A DNA stretch of 46,827 nt from Tannerellaceae bacterium (GTDB lineage: Bacteria; Bacteroidota; Bacteroidia; Bacteroidales; Tannerellaceae). Below, in pieces: positions 17,928-27,800 of the stretch (positions are counted from its first letter, which is position 1; the number at the start of each line of letters is the position of its first letter). The translations under genes were made by a program, and so were the position numbers. The stretch spans positions 1 through 46,827 of the forward strand of contig JAITGL010000023.1 in the NCBI GenBank assembly GCA_031280645.1. The letters are read 5' to 3'. The notes below the pieces were generated by a model. It was not told where the DNA came from, made no database searches, and worked only from the letters and a program-made list of their open reading frames with translations.

Positions 17928-19436
17928 TTAATAGCCGGGGTTTTGCAGGAGGTTGTCGTTGCGGTCGAGTTCCGACTGCGGGATGGGGATAAGGCAGGAG
18001 TATTCGCCGTATGGCCTGGCGTGCTTCAGTCGTCCGGGATCGCGACTGTTGAGGCTGTTCATTACCTCCTCCACTTTGTCGTTGCGCACAAGATCGTACC
18101 ACCTGTGGCCTTCCATTGCGAGTTCGAGCCTCCTCTCGTTGAGCACGGCCTCTTGCATAGCTGCCTGCGATGCTGTTGCGGCCGGCTTGAGATCGGGCAA
18201 ACCGGCTCTCTTGCGTATCTGGTTTACAAGCGAGGCGGCCCCGGCGATATCGTTCTTGCCGGCAAGGGCTTCGGCCTTGATGAGGATTATGTCGGCAAGG
18301 CGGAGTCTTATTATGCTGCTTGCGCTTGAGCGATATTTATAGATGAAGGCGTATTTCTCGGCGGGATAATAGTAACTCCAGCCGCAGGAATAGTATACGA
18401 TTGTTTGATTAAGCCGCGTGGTGTCTCCTTCTTTCTCGTAGGCGGCGATGAGGTCGCGCGAGGGGGTTACCCATTTAGCCCAGGTAAATTGCTCGTCCCA
18501 ATTGGAAAGGTTGCGTCCGAATAGCCATGTGAACCAATTGCCTGCGCCTGGGAAGTAATTAATTTCGAGGATCGACTCCTTTGTGCTCCGCTGCCTGATG
18601 TCGGAGTTGTCGTCGGTCATTGCGAAAAGGTCGGCGTAGCTTTCGTTCAGGGCGAATCCGGGATCGCTTATCACTTCGTCGGCGTATTTTATCGCCTTGT
18701 CGTAGTTGCGTATCGGCTTTTCGGCGTAGAGCTTGGCGAGGAGCGCGCGGGCAACGGCCTTTGAGAATCGGGTTTTGTCGCCGTTATTATCGGGCGCGCC
18801 TGGCAGCGCTTCAAGAAGGTCTTTCTCGATTTGGGCGAAGGCTTCGTTGATTGTGCTTTGTGCGGGGAAGTATTGCGGATATACTTCTTCGATATTCTCG
18901 GCGGTGATGTCTTCTCCTTCGGAGGTAACGAGGGGAATGTTTCCCCAGCGTCGGGCCATCTCAAACATTGTGAGTGCTCGGAATATCTTGGCTTCGGCCA
19001 TCCATTGGGCTCTTTCGGCGGGTGTGAGCGCGGGGTCGGGAACGGCTTCGATGTTGCAGATTACGCGGTTGGCGTATGAGATTTCGTTCATGAAGTCTGT
19101 CCAGTCGTTCGAGGTAGGGCCATGGGTAGCGTCGAGCGAGTTGCTTTCCATGGGTATGGTTTCGTTGTCGGTGGTGCCGCCGTAGGCATTGTCGGAGTGT
19201 GCTTCGGAAAGGAGGAAGTAGTTGAGGGCCTGTGGTCCCTGATCGTTTTTAATCCTGCGGTAGATGGCCTCGTACTGTGTGAGCATTTCGGCTCTGGTTT
19301 TATACTTTATGCGGTCGCTTCCTTGCGATTCGCCTAATATTATCTCGGAGTATTGGGAGATTGGGTCTTTGTCGAGCGAGCATTGCGCGAAGGCGAGGCA
19401 GACTATTATTGCTGCGGGGATATGTAATGCTTTCAT
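17928..19436 (-). CDS. SusD/RagB-family outer-membrane glycan-binding lipoprotein
   Basis: Start chosen at 19436 (MKALHIPAAII), 16 bases after the susC stop; the longer frame from 19463 would overlap susC. A signal sequence leads to Cys19 (AFAQCS), the lipidation site. The body shows the SusD alpha-helical pattern: YEAIYRRIKNDQG, TPAERAQWMAEAKIFRALTMFEMARRWGNIPLV, KAVARALLAKLYAEKPIRNYDKAI, and the C-terminal RLADIILIKAEALAG, AASLVNQIRKRAGLP, LNERRLELAMEGHRWYDLVR. SusD caps the SusC porin on the cell surface and captures the glycan. Its partner is the adjacent STN-type SusC. Confidence 0.96.
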   Translation of the reverse strand: MKALHIPAAIIVCLAFAQCSLDKDPISQYSEIILGESQGSDRIKYKTRAEMLTQYEAIYRRIKNDQGPQALNYFLLSEAHSDNAYGGTTDNETIPMESNSLDATHGPTSNDWTDFMNEISYANRVICNIEAVPDPALTPAERAQWMAEAKIFRALTMFEMARRWGNIPLVTSEGEDITAENIEEVYPQYFPAQSTINEAFAQIEKDLLEALPGAPDNNGDKTRFSKAVARALLAKLYAEKPIRNYDKAIKYADEVISDPGFALNESYADLFAMTDDNSDIRQRSTKESILEINYFPGAGNWFTWLFGRNLSNWDEQFTWAKWVTPSRDLIAAYEKEGDTTRLNQTIVYYSCGWSYYYPAEKYAFIYKYRSSASSIIRLRLADIILIKAEALAGKNDIAGAASLVNQIRKRAGLPDLKPAATASQAAMQEAVLNERRLELAMEGHRWYDLVRNDKVEEVMNSLNSRDPGRLKHARPYGEYSCLIPIPQSELDRNDNLLQNPGY

Positions 19437-19452
19437 TGATGTGTATCTGGTA

Positions 19453-22400
19453 TTAAAATTCAACGTTTATTCCGAACACAAACGACTTTGTTTGCGGATA
19501 TGTTCCTTGATCCATTCCTTGTACCGCTCCGCTGTTGCCCCATTGGTTTACTTCGGGGTCCATGCCTGAGTATGGGGTAAGGGTAGCCAGGTTTGTTGCC
19601 GTTACGTATGGCTGAAGGCGCGTTATCCCCCATTTGCGGAATATTCCTTTGGCGAGATTGTAGGATAGCGAGATGTCTTTGAGCCTTACGTAGCTTCCGT
19701 CTTCAACAAAATGCGAGGAGCTTTTGATATTAAATCTTGCTTTTGGCACATCGGTTATGTCGCCGGGCTTCCGCCAGCGGTCGAGTACGCGTACGGATTG
19801 GTTTTTGGTGTTGTACATTCCTTCGGTATCAACGCGCGAGGCATTGTAAATATCGTTGCCGTACGATCCCTGGAGGAGTATGCTTAGGTTAAGCCCTTTC
19901 CATGAGAAGCGGTTGGTCATTCCGAAGGTAAAGTCGGGATTAGGATCGCCGATGTAGGTGCGATCGGTGGGCGATACTATTCCGTCGTTGTTCAGGTCTC
20001 TGTAAATAAGTTCGCCTGTTTGCGGATCTACGCCGTCGGATATGTATCCGTAGAATCCGCTTAGCGGCCTTCCGGGTTCGTTGCGCACGGCGTACTCGGC
20101 GATGTTGAGTATTTCGGCGTCGTAGTATATGCGGCTTAGCGAGAGCTTTGTAAGTTTGTTCCGGTTGGCCGAGAAATTAACGTCGGTATCCCAGGTTAGT
20201 TCGCCGTTAAGATTGCGGGAGCTTACCATGAATTCAAATCCGCGGTTGGTCATTTCGCCTTCGTTTCGCCTTATGGAGCTTGCGGCTGCGGCTCCTGCGG
20301 GGAGGCTGACGAGCATTAGCATGTCGGTTGTTTTCTTGTGATAGAGGTCGAGGTTAACTGTTAGCCGGTTGTTGAGTATTGTAAGATCAAATCCGATGTT
20401 GCTTTGCGTTGTTGTTTCCCAGGTAAGTTCTTTTGAGCGTAGCGAGCTTTGGGTTACGATGGGCAGTGCATGTTCTTTGCCGGCTTCCCACCAGTCTTGG
20501 CGCTGTATGCCGTACAGTTCAAGGTAGGCGTATTCGCCGAGGCCGGATTGGTTGCCGGTTTGTCCCCATCCTCCCCGAAGCTTGAGGTCGTCTATCCAGG
20601 TAAAATCCTTCATAAAATCTTCCGACGATATCCGCCATGCGGCCGAGGCCGAAGGGAAATTGCCCCAGCGATGTTCGGGATGCAGGCGTGATGATCCGTC
20701 GACGCGAAGATTGACCGTTAGCAGGTATTTGCTGTCGAAATTATAGGCTACGCGACCGAGATACGACATCAGCGACCATTCGCTTGCCCTTGTACCGTTT
20801 GATTGCGAGAGCTTGTTGGCGGCGTTTAGGGTTTGGATATTGGAATCGAAGAAATGGTCGGCGCTTTGCTGGCTCAGGGTGTATGTAGAGGTGGTTCCGG
20901 AGGTTCCGGCCATAGCTTCAAGGGAGTTTTTGCCGAAGGCTTTGCTCCAGGTGAGGATATTGTCGTAAATCATTATGGTTGAAAGCGAGCGATTGTCTTG
21001 GCCTATTCCGTGGGCAAAGCGTCCCCAGGTTGTTTTTACCGGATCGAGGAAATTGGTGTCGTGGTTGTATCGCCGGTCGAGGGTTACGGAGCTCCGCAGG
21101 CGGAGCTGTGGCATGAAGGTTATCTCGGCTTTGCCTGTTGCAATGATTCGGTTGTTCCGCTTCCGCGCATTTTCGGTTTGCGCCATGCTTTCGAGCGGGT
21201 GAACTATCGGCGGGCCGTAAAACTGCGTGTTGTATTGCCCGGGATGCTCGGCGTCCCAAATTGTTGCGTACCTCGGAGTGTTTATAACGGAGAGCACTAC
21301 TCCCCCGCGGTCGGATCCTACGCCCGATACTACGTCGTTGGAGGTATAGTCGGAGTACGAAAGGTTTGCGCCTATATTGAGCCAAGGTCTAACCTGGTTC
21401 TCGATGTTAGACCGGATGTTGTATCGCTCAAAGAAAGCAACCTTTATTACTCCGTCTTCGCGGGTATAGCCTCCGGATACGAAGTATTTGAGCTTATCGG
21501 AGGCGTTTGCAACCGATGCCTGGTAATTTTGGGTCACTCCCGTTTGATAGGTTTCCTTATACCAATCGGTAACGTCGGTAAGATGCTCCGGGATGACGGT
21601 TGTTGATCCGAAATCGTTCATCAGCTCGCGATATTGCTGCGTATTTAGAGGTTCGATACGGTTGGTCAGGTTCGTAACTCCTATGTGAGCGTTAACGGCC
21701 ACTTTTACCTGCCCCAGCCTTCCTTGTTTGGTTGTAATAATGATTACTCCGTTAGCGGCGCGCGACCCGTAGATGGCGGCCGACGAAGCATCTTTTAGGA
21801 TTTGTATGCTCTCGATATCATTGGCGGGCAGGAACGAAATATCCTCCATCGGCACGCCGTCGATTACATAAAGCGGATCGTTGCTGCCGTTCATCGAGGT
21901 GGTACCCCTGATGCGAATCACCATCCCCGCGCCGGGCAATCCGTTAGGCTTGATAACCGATATGCCTGCGGCTTTACCCTGTATGGCCTGGTCGGCAGAT
22001 AAAATGGGCCGGCGATCAAGATCGTCGGTTGATACGCTCGATATTGCGGTTGTTACGTCTTTTCTCTTTACGGAGCCGTATCCTACAACTACTACTTCTT
22101 CGAGCGCCTGCTCATTTTCGGCCAGAACTATTTCGAGATTGGTTTGATTCCTTACGGCAACCTCCCTTGTTATATATCCGAGGTAAGCTACTCTAAGAAC
22201 GGCATTGGCGTTGACCTTTATGGAGAATATGCCGTTGGCATTGGTTATAGTACCGTTGCCCGTTCCGCTTTCAAGCACGCTGGCGCCGATTACAGGCTCT
22301 CCCTGGTCGTCGATAACTGTGCCGGATACCGTAACTGTTTTCGCTGCCGACGATGGCGAGGCCGCATCGGTTGCCGCAACAGGCTTGATAAGCACATGAT

Positions 22401-22680
22401 CCTTTTCAATGCTGAATGTAAATCCGCTTTCTTTAAGCGCAATTTCAAGGATAGAAGAAAGATTCTTTTGTCCGGCGGGAATATTTACCTTTTGGGCAGC
22501 ATTAAGGCGAGTATGATTGTAATCAACCGATAATCCGGTTTGCTTTTCTATTTCTATGAAAATACTTTGAATTGACGATGTTCCCTGAGGCAGGTTGATT
22601 ATCTGCTGCTGAGCGCTAAGGTTGAAGCAGAGTAACATGAAAACAACCGCCGGTATGATTTGTTTATAATGAAATTTCAT
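19453..22680 (-). CDS. SusC/RagA TonB-dependent transporter with N-terminal STN signalling domain
   Basis: The 1075-residue protein has a signal peptide (ending LSAQQ), then a Secretin/TonB STN domain (about residues 28-98: IQSIFIEIEKQTGLSVDYN ... ILEIALKESGFTF). A carboxypeptidase-regulatory-like domain follows (TVSGTVIDDQGEPVIGASV), then the TonB box/plug with EVVVVGYGSVKRKDVTTA, YVIDGVPM, IQILKDASSAAIYGSRAA, and a long beta-barrel ending in FGINVEF. STN domains contact FecR-type anti-sigma factors, and the genes for FecR and an ECF sigma lie directly upstream. So this transporter probably senses its own glycan and turns on its locus. Confidence 0.97.
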   Translation of the reverse strand: MKFHYKQIIPAVVFMLLCFNLSAQQQIINLPQGTSSIQSIFIEIEKQTGLSVDYNHTRLNAAQKVNIPAGQKNLSSILEIALKESGFTFSIEKDHVLIKPVAATDAASPSSAAKTVTVSGTVIDDQGEPVIGASVLESGTGNGTITNANGIFSIKVNANAVLRVAYLGYITREVAVRNQTNLEIVLAENEQALEEVVVVGYGSVKRKDVTTAISSVSTDDLDRRPILSADQAIQGKAAGISVIKPNGLPGAGMVIRIRGTTSMNGSNDPLYVIDGVPMEDISFLPANDIESIQILKDASSAAIYGSRAANGVIIITTKQGRLGQVKVAVNAHIGVTNLTNRIEPLNTQQYRELMNDFGSTTVIPEHLTDVTDWYKETYQTGVTQNYQASVANASDKLKYFVSGGYTREDGVIKVAFFERYNIRSNIENQVRPWLNIGANLSYSDYTSNDVVSGVGSDRGGVVLSVINTPRYATIWDAEHPGQYNTQFYGPPIVHPLESMAQTENARKRNNRIIATGKAEITFMPQLRLRSSVTLDRRYNHDTNFLDPVKTTWGRFAHGIGQDNRSLSTIMIYDNILTWSKAFGKNSLEAMAGTSGTTSTYTLSQQSADHFFDSNIQTLNAANKLSQSNGTRASEWSLMSYLGRVAYNFDSKYLLTVNLRVDGSSRLHPEHRWGNFPSASAAWRISSEDFMKDFTWIDDLKLRGGWGQTGNQSGLGEYAYLELYGIQRQDWWEAGKEHALPIVTQSSLRSKELTWETTTQSNIGFDLTILNNRLTVNLDLYHKKTTDMLMLVSLPAGAAAASSIRRNEGEMTNRGFEFMVSSRNLNGELTWDTDVNFSANRNKLTKLSLSRIYYDAEILNIAEYAVRNEPGRPLSGFYGYISDGVDPQTGELIYRDLNNDGIVSPTDRTYIGDPNPDFTFGMTNRFSWKGLNLSILLQGSYGNDIYNASRVDTEGMYNTKNQSVRVLDRWRKPGDITDVPKARFNIKSSSHFVEDGSYVRLKDISLSYNLAKGIFRKWGITRLQPYVTATNLATLTPYSGMDPEVNQWGNSGAVQGMDQGTYPQTKSFVFGINVEF

Positions 22681-22762
22681 ACATTTGTGATGCTAAAATA
22701 AATGAATAATAATTTTTTCTCAAGAAATGGGATTGCGCGATGTAATTCTATTTTTTATTTCA

Positions 22763-22800
22763 GATGCCGGAAAGAAGATAACCAAGCTCTTTCCGGCATC
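22763..22800 (-). promoter_or_regulatory. Strong hairpin between fecR and susC
   Basis: GATGCCGGAAAGA and TCTTTCCGGCATC are perfect 13-bp inverted arms around a 12-base loop, beginning six bases after the fecR stop. No T-run follows on the minus strand. It may attenuate read-through from the regulators or stabilise transcript ends. Confidence 0.7.
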
Positions 22801-22806
22801 CTTTGT

Positions 22807-23823
22807 TTATCGAGCCGCCTCCTTCCCTTTTGTAAACAAGCGAACTGTTTGCCCTTCCCTGCGGCACTCAACGTTGTGCATTATTTCCGACAATACATGA
22901 ATAACATCGTCAATCGTTTCGTGCATCTTGTACTTAACTGAATACAATTCGGCCGTATTAATGTTCGGATCCTCAAGAAAGCGAACGTTGAACTTACGTT
23001 CGAGGGCAAACAGAATTTCGTCGAGGGGCTTGTTGATGAAGCGTAATTCGCCCTTTGTCCAAGCCGTATAGTTGGCAGTGTTTACCTTTTTTACCGTAAG
23101 GAAATTATCATCGGCCGAAAGATAGGTAAGCTGTTCGCTGGGACGGATCAGAACGGCGTCGCCGGGGCGGCAGCTTCTGTAAACCTTAACCGCGCCCTCC
23201 TCCAGCGTAGTAACAATATGCCCGCTGCCGGGATACGACTCCACGTTGAATTTGGTTCCGAGCGCTTCAACAACAATATTGCCGGCATGAACCGTAAAGC
23301 GGCTGCTGCTGTTCTTCCTCACCTCAAAGTTTGCTTCGCCCGACAGATAAACAACCCTCTTCTTCCCCCTGAACTCCGAAGGATATATCAGGATAGTACC
23401 CGCATTAAGCAGCGCCAGCGACCCGTCGGGCAACACCTCCGACCGCTGCTCGCCATACGGCGCAAAACATTCAACCATCGCCGGCTCCTCAGATTGCCGG
23501 CCGGGCATAAGCCACTGCGAAATGCCTCCGCCAACAAGCATCAGCAGTAAAACAGCCGCCACCTGCATCATCCGCCGAGCCGCCGATATCCGCCCTGCGC
23601 CCCTCTCGGCCCGCTCAATTATGGCCCGCGCCGCCGGCAATGAAGCGTCAATCGCATTATCGGCCTCGTCGGCAGTTTCCTGCCAAAGCCTGAACATAGC
23701 GGCCTCCTTCTCCTCGCGATCCTTGTTGGACAAGAGCCACCGTATAACTTTTTTCCTGTGCTTGCGCCCGATAATCCCGTCGCGCAAGCGAAAAAGAACC
23801 ATATAAGCCTTATGTTGTTTCAT
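22807..23823 (-). CDS. FecR-family anti-sigma factor
   Basis: Start chosen at M23 of the longest frame (23823, MKQHKAYMVLFRL); the longer frame from 23889 adds an uncharacteristic head. The cytoplasmic N-terminal part (VIRWLLSNKDREEKEAAMFRLWQET) is the sigma-binding region. One transmembrane segment follows (MMQVAAVLLLMLVGGGISQWLM). The periplasmic FecR domain has EVLPDGSLALLNAGTILIYP, VYLSGEANFEV, FTVHAGNIVVEALGTKFNVESY and the C-terminal DUF4974-type LDEILFALERKFNVRF. It would hold the adjacent ECF sigma until the STN domain of SusC signals. Confidence 0.93.
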   Translation of the reverse strand: MKQHKAYMVLFRLRDGIIGRKHRKKVIRWLLSNKDREEKEAAMFRLWQETADEADNAIDASLPAARAIIERAERGAGRISAARRMMQVAAVLLLMLVGGGISQWLMPGRQSEEPAMVECFAPYGEQRSEVLPDGSLALLNAGTILIYPSEFRGKKRVVYLSGEANFEVRKNSSSRFTVHAGNIVVEALGTKFNVESYPGSGHIVTTLEEGAVKVYRSCRPGDAVLIRPSEQLTYLSADDNFLTVKKVNTANYTAWTKGELRFINKPLDEILFALERKFNVRFLEDPNINTAELYSVKYKMHETIDDVIHVLSEIMHNVECRREGQTVRLFTKGKEAAR

Positions 23824-23931
23824 CTTACTTTTATATCCTGTATATTGTAAGACTGCTAACGGGGAAACAACACGTAGTTGCACCCTCATTTTTTCTTGAA
23901 ATATATGTTTTGAAAAGCCGTTTGCGTTAAC

Positions 23932-24480
23932 CTATCTCTTCCCAATAACCTTCCTTATATCCGACAGCGCAGCAGAAATATGCGTCTCAACCGTGCGCCG
24001 GCTTATTTGCAGGCAAGCGGCGATTTCGTCGTTGCTCAATCCGTCTTTACGGCTTAAAGTGAAAACTGTTTTACGCTGCGAAGGCATTGATTCGATAATC
24101 CTGTCGAGATGCTTTTCCAGATCGCCGGCAAACAAAAGATCGTAAAGAGCATTAATGTCGGCCACATCCGGCATCGAATCAGTAAAATGATACTTGATGC
24201 GGCCGCTTCGCTTCAGATGATCGTATAATATATTGCGCGACATGCTATAAATATATGCGTTTAAATTGTCGATGCAAGGCAATAACGACCGGCTCTCCCA
24301 TAGCTTTACAAAAACATCCTGCGCAAGATCTTCCGCATCGCCGGAGTGATCGAGAAACCCGGCAAGGAAGCGTTTTACTTTTGAGAAATATTGACTGAAA
24401 ACGAGATTGAAAACCTCCTGCTCACCCTGGTTCATGGCCTCAATCATCCTGTTTTTATCTATGATAACGTGGTTTTTCAT
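23932..24480 (-). CDS. ECF RNA polymerase sigma factor (Bacteroidetes FecI-like)
   Basis: The 182-residue protein has sigma region 2 (FNLVFSQYFSKVKRFLAGFL ... DAEDLAQDVFVKLWE, NLNAYIYSMSRNILYDHLKR) and region 4 (LSRKDGLSNDEIAACLQISRRTVETHISAALSDIRK). It is the first gene of the leftward locus, 42 bases or so before the fecR frame, and probably directs RNA polymerase to the susC promoter when FecR releases it. The 352-base gap to rho on the other side holds divergent promoter-like elements and no gene. Confidence 0.95.
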   Translation of the reverse strand: MKNHVIIDKNRMIEAMNQGEQEVFNLVFSQYFSKVKRFLAGFLDHSGDAEDLAQDVFVKLWESRSLLPCIDNLNAYIYSMSRNILYDHLKRSGRIKYHFTDSMPDVADINALYDLLFAGDLEKHLDRIIESMPSQRKTVFTLSRKDGLSNDEIAACLQISRRTVETHISAALSDIRKVIGKR

Positions 24481-24502
24481 GGGCTGATTGATAGTGTTTT
24501 TG

Positions 24503-24510
24503 CAAAGCTA
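24503..24510 (-). promoter_or_regulatory. Candidate -7 element for the ECF sigma gene
   Basis: On the minus strand TAGCTTTG matches TAnnTTTG, 22 bases before the start codon. A TTTG lies 15 bases further upstream, shorter than the usual 19, so the call is tentative. Confidence 0.4.
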
Positions 24511-24716
24511 TACAAAATATGGCAGCAAAGCCCTCTGTAATTCTTATCCGAAGCCATACGCCAATATCCCCCAAGATATCCGCAACGCGAAAACCAATAA
24601 TATATGTAAGTAAAAAATCGGAGCCCTTTTCACAATAATAGCGTGCAAACAGAATTGTATGGCTTACGTTTGCGCATAATTTTCAGGCAATATCATGGTA
24701 TTCTGTAAAAAAATTC

Positions 24717-24724
24717 TATCTTTG
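24717..24724 (+). promoter_or_regulatory. Candidate -7 element for rho
   Basis: TATCTTTG is a perfect TAnnTTTG match. It would give a leader of about 100 bases before the rho ATG. No good -33 TTTG is seen at the standard spacing. Confidence 0.45.
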
Positions 24725-24832
24725 CCGCGATTTACTCCGCAGCTAATTTACCGTGATTCGGATTAAACTTACAATCTCCCAACAAATTAAATAATTTCAC
24801 AATCATCACAACTTACTTCATATTGCTTAAAT

Positions 24833-27073
24833 ATGCAGAAATATAACATTCTTGAACTTAATGAAAAACTCCTGCCCGAACTTCAGAAGATTGCGGGCGA
24901 GTTAGGAATTAAAAAAATCAGTTCCTTTAAAAAAGATGAGCTTGTTTACAGAATCCTCGACGAACAAGCTATTTCAATAGCCGGAATACAAGCCGAAAAA
25001 GCCAGAGAAAAAGAAGCGCAGAAAACCACCAGAGAACCGCGCAAAACAACCGGCAAACAACAGCCAAAAGCAAAAAAGAACACTAGAAACACATCAACAC
25101 CACAATCCGCAGTAAAGAAAAATACAGTGAAGGCACAACAACCCTCCGACGCCGAATCAACACCGCAGCAACCCAACCCCGCCGCTGAGCCCGCAACAGC
25201 CGGCAGCGATGCAATACCCACGGCAGTTAAATTATCATTTGACGAAATAACCGCTATCGAATCGCTGCCTGCCGAACCAACCCCCGACGCCGCAACCCCC
25301 GAAAAAGCGGAAACGCTACAACTAACGGCCGCCGACGACGACTCAAAAAGAAAACAAGGCGAACGCAAAAAACGCAGCCGGATAGAGAAAAACGAAAAAG
25401 TAGCAACCGCCGTATGGGGACAAAGCGATACCGAAGAAATAATCATATCGAAAGTATCGCTGCCCGCCGCTCCAAAGCTGCCCGCCTTACCGCTCTTTAA
25501 CCTCCCCGCACAGAACAACGCCGCCGCACAGGACCCCCCCAAGCCCTCGTCGGAGCCCGCAACCCCGGCCGAAAATAACGCCGCCGAACCCACGCCGCCG
25601 GCCGAAACGCCGCCAACCGCCGCAACCAAACCCCTGCTCCCTCCGATGGTAGTTGAAATCGGGAGCGACGATGCAACCGGAACTCCCGCCGAAACCGAAG
25701 AAACCGAGCCCGACAACGCCCCCGTACAGCCCGGCGACAAAAAACGGATAGTATTCAAGCATCCAAGCGCCAACTCGATGCTCGACCAGATATTTCCCTT
25801 CACACCCGTGGCTCCGAAAAATGAACCCAAGAAGCAGAAAGAAAATAAAGAAAATAAAGAAATCGACAGCCCCCGACGCGAAATCAAACTCCCCCCAGCC
25901 CAGCCGCAGCCCGCAGCCGCTCAAAATGAAAAGACCCCCGAATTTGAAGGCATACTGATAGCGTCGGGCGTACTCGAAATAGTACAAGACGGATACGGAT
26001 TCCTCCGCTCATCCGACTACAATTACCTCACCTCGCCCGACGACGTATACGTATCCCAAGCCCAGATAAAACTCTTTGGCCTGCGAACCGGCGACGTTGT
26101 AGAAGGCCCCATACGCCCCCCGCGCGAAGGAGAGAAATACTTCGCGCTCGTGAAAGTCGACCGCCTCAACGGCCGCAAGCCCGAAGAAGTGCGCGACCGC
26201 GTTCCGTTCGACCACCTCACACCCCTCTTCCCCAACTCGCGATTCATGCTCACGGCCAGGAAATCATCAAAAGTATACGACCATACGGCCGTAAGGGTGG
26301 TCGACCTGTTCTCACCCATAGGCAAAGGCCAGCGCGGACTTATAGTAGCCCAACCCAAAACGGGCAAAACCATGCTCCTCAAAGATATAGCCAACGCCAT
26401 CGCAACCAACCACCCCGAAGTATACATGATCGTACTCCTGATAGACGAACGCCCCGAAGAAGTAACCGACATGGCCCGAAGCGTTGACGCCGAAGTAATA
26501 GCCTCCACATTCGACGAGCCCGCAGAGCGCCACGTCAAAATAGCCGACATTGTACTCAATAAAGCAAAGCGAATGGTAGAATGCGGTCACGACGTAGTTA
26601 TCCTCCTCGACTCGATAACCCGCTTGGCCAGGGCATACAACACCGTGCAGCCGGCATCCGGCAAAGTACTCTCCGGAGGAGTAGACGCCAACGCCCTCCA
26701 AAAACCCAAACGCTTTTTCGGCGCAGCCCGCAACATCGAAAACGGAGGCAGCCTCACCATACTCGCCACAGCCCTCACCGAAACCGGATCGAAAATGGAC
26801 GACGTTATCTTCGAAGAATTTAAAGGCACCGGCAACATGGAGCTGCAACTCGACCGCAAGCTGTCTAACAAGCGAATATACCCGGCCGTCGACATCATCG
26901 CCTCCAGCACCCGCCGCGACGAGCTCCTGCAAGACGCCAACACCGTAAACCGCATGTGGATACTCCGCAAATACCTGTCGGACATGAACTCGCTCGAAGC
27001 CATGGAATTTGTTAAGAAGCACATGGAGCAAACCCTCGACAACATGGAGTTCCTCGCCTCGATGAACGGCTAA
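24833..27073 (+). CDS. rho: Transcription termination factor Rho with long disordered insert
   Basis: Rho_N helix-extended-loop domain at residues 1-45 ([20 protein letters not shown]). It is followed by about 320 residues rich in Pro, Ala, Glu, Lys and Thr with no fold visible. The RNA-binding cold-shock domain starts near residue 379 ([20 protein letters not shown]). The RecA-type ATPase has Walker [11 protein letters not shown] near 507, [27 protein letters not shown], and the Q/R-loop region with [22 protein letters not shown] and [15 protein letters not shown]. Rho hexamers unwind nascent RNA and end transcription. At 746 residues it is far longer than the 419 of E. coli; long inserts of this sort are known in Bacteroidetes Rho. 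The gene is monocistronic and followed by a long repeat field. Confidence 0.97.
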   Translation: MQKYNILELNEKLLPELQKIAGELGIKKISSFKKDELVYRILDEQAISIAGIQAEKAREKEAQKTTREPRKTTGKQQPKAKKNTRNTSTPQSAVKKNTVKAQQPSDAESTPQQPNPAAEPATAGSDAIPTAVKLSFDEITAIESLPAEPTPDAATPEKAETLQLTAADDDSKRKQGERKKRSRIEKNEKVATAVWGQSDTEEIIISKVSLPAAPKLPALPLFNLPAQNNAAAQDPPKPSSEPATPAENNAAEPTPPAETPPTAATKPLLPPMVVEIGSDDATGTPAETEETEPDNAPVQPGDKKRIVFKHPSANSMLDQIFPFTPVAPKNEPKKQKENKENKEIDSPRREIKLPPAQPQPAAAQNEKTPEFEGILIASGVLEIVQDGYGFLRSSDYNYLTSPDDVYVSQAQIKLFGLRTGDVVEGPIRPPREGEKYFALVKVDRLNGRKPEEVRDRVPFDHLTPLFPNSRFMLTARKSSKVYDHTAVRVVDLFSPIGKGQRGLIVAQPKTGKTMLLKDIANAIATNHPEVYMIVLLIDERPEEVTDMARSVDAEVIASTFDEPAERHVKIADIVLNKAKRMVECGHDVVILLDSITRLARAYNTVQPASGKVLSGGVDANALQKPKRFFGAARNIENGGSLTILATALTETGSKMDDVIFEEFKGTGNMELQLDRKLSNKRIYPAVDIIASSTRRDELLQDANTVNRMWILRKYLSDMNSLEAMEFVKKHMEQTLDNMEFLASMNG

Positions 27074-27162
27074 TCCTGCCGCCCCCACCCTCGCATACTT
27101 GCCTTCCCGGCGATACGGCCGCCGTTGCCGCCAATCGCTCTTGAGCGGCAGCTTTGCCGGTA

Positions 27163-27408
27163 TTTAACATGTTAAACGGCCTCCCGGAAATCGAATCTCC
27201 CCGTTTAACATGTTAAACGGCCTTCCGGAAATCGAATCTCCCCGTTTAACATGTTAAACGGCCTTCCGGAAATGGATTCAAGCCGTCTAACATGTTAAAT
27301 GGCCTTCCGGAAATTGCATCTCCCCGTTTAACATGTTAAACGGCCTTCCGGAAATGGATTCAAGCCGTCTAACATGTTAAATGGCCTCCCGGAAATGGAT
27401 TCTTCGTT
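27163..27408. repeat. 41-bp tandem array with TTTAACATGTTAAA dyad, six units
   Basis: Cores start at 27163, 27204, 27245, 27286, 27327 and 27368, exactly 41 bases apart. The best units contain the perfect 20-base palindrome CCGTTTAACATGTTAAACGG, followed by GGCCTTCCGGAAAT. Two units vary in step (TCTAACATGTTAAAT), showing higher-order duplication. It lies 90 bases after rho. Confidence 0.95.
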
Positions 27409-27640
27409 TTTAATATATTAGAATGTAAAATCGGAAATGGATTGTTCAATTCTAAGGGATTAGAATGTAAAAGTCGAAACGGATTGTTCAATTTTAAGGA
27501 GTTAGAATGTAAAATCGGAAACGGATTGTTCAATTTTAAGGAGTTAGAATGTAGAATCGGAAACGGATTGTTCAATTCTAAGGAGTTAGAATGTAGAATC
27601 GGAAACGGATTGTTCAATTTTAAGGGCTTAAAAAGCTTCC
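27409..27640. repeat. 42-bp tandem array, five to six units
   Basis: GAATGTAAAA or GAATGTAGAA recurs at 27421, 27463, 27505, 27547 and 27589, 42 bases apart. The unit carries TTTTAAGGAGTTAGAA and CGGAAACGGATTGTTCAA. The GGAAATGGATT module is shared with the array just before it. Short frames on both strands through it are by-products of the period. Confidence 0.93.
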
Positions 27641-27654
27641 CGGAAAAAAAATCA

Positions 27655-27800
27655 GACTTTCTAAGTCCTTAAACGGCTTCGCCGGGAAATCTTAAGCGCA
27701 TTTAAGTCCTTAAACGGCCCCTACGGAAAAACTTAAGCCCGTTTAAGTCCTTAAACGGCCTCTCTGGAAAAATTTCAGCCCGTTGAACAGGTTAAACATG
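27655..27800. repeat. About 41-bp array with TTTAAGTCCTTAAA dyad
   Basis: TAAGTCCTTAAACGGC recurs near 27662, 27703 and 27744, with a variant TTGAACAGGTTAAA near 27784, at about 41-base steps. A CGGAAAAA or TGGAAAAA stretch follows each core. From 27,800 to 28,172 there is no convincing gene, only a promoter-like element. Confidence 0.85.

Noticed and set aside
19122..23550. Many plus-strand frames through susC, susD and fecR
   Set aside because: All are antisense shadows of clearly identified genes.
24946..25987. Long minus-strand frames inside rho
   Set aside because: They lie opposite the biased, Ala/Pro/Glu-rich insert of Rho and have low-complexity composition; rho is unambiguous on the + strand.
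27369..27672. Small repeat-coded frames on both strands
   Set aside because: A 42-bp period keeps all frames open; composition and neighbours give no sign of coding.
27163..27800. Possible CRISPR array
   Set aside because: The period is regular, but the 'spacers' are as repetitive as the 'repeats', and no cas gene is present. These are plain tandem repeats.
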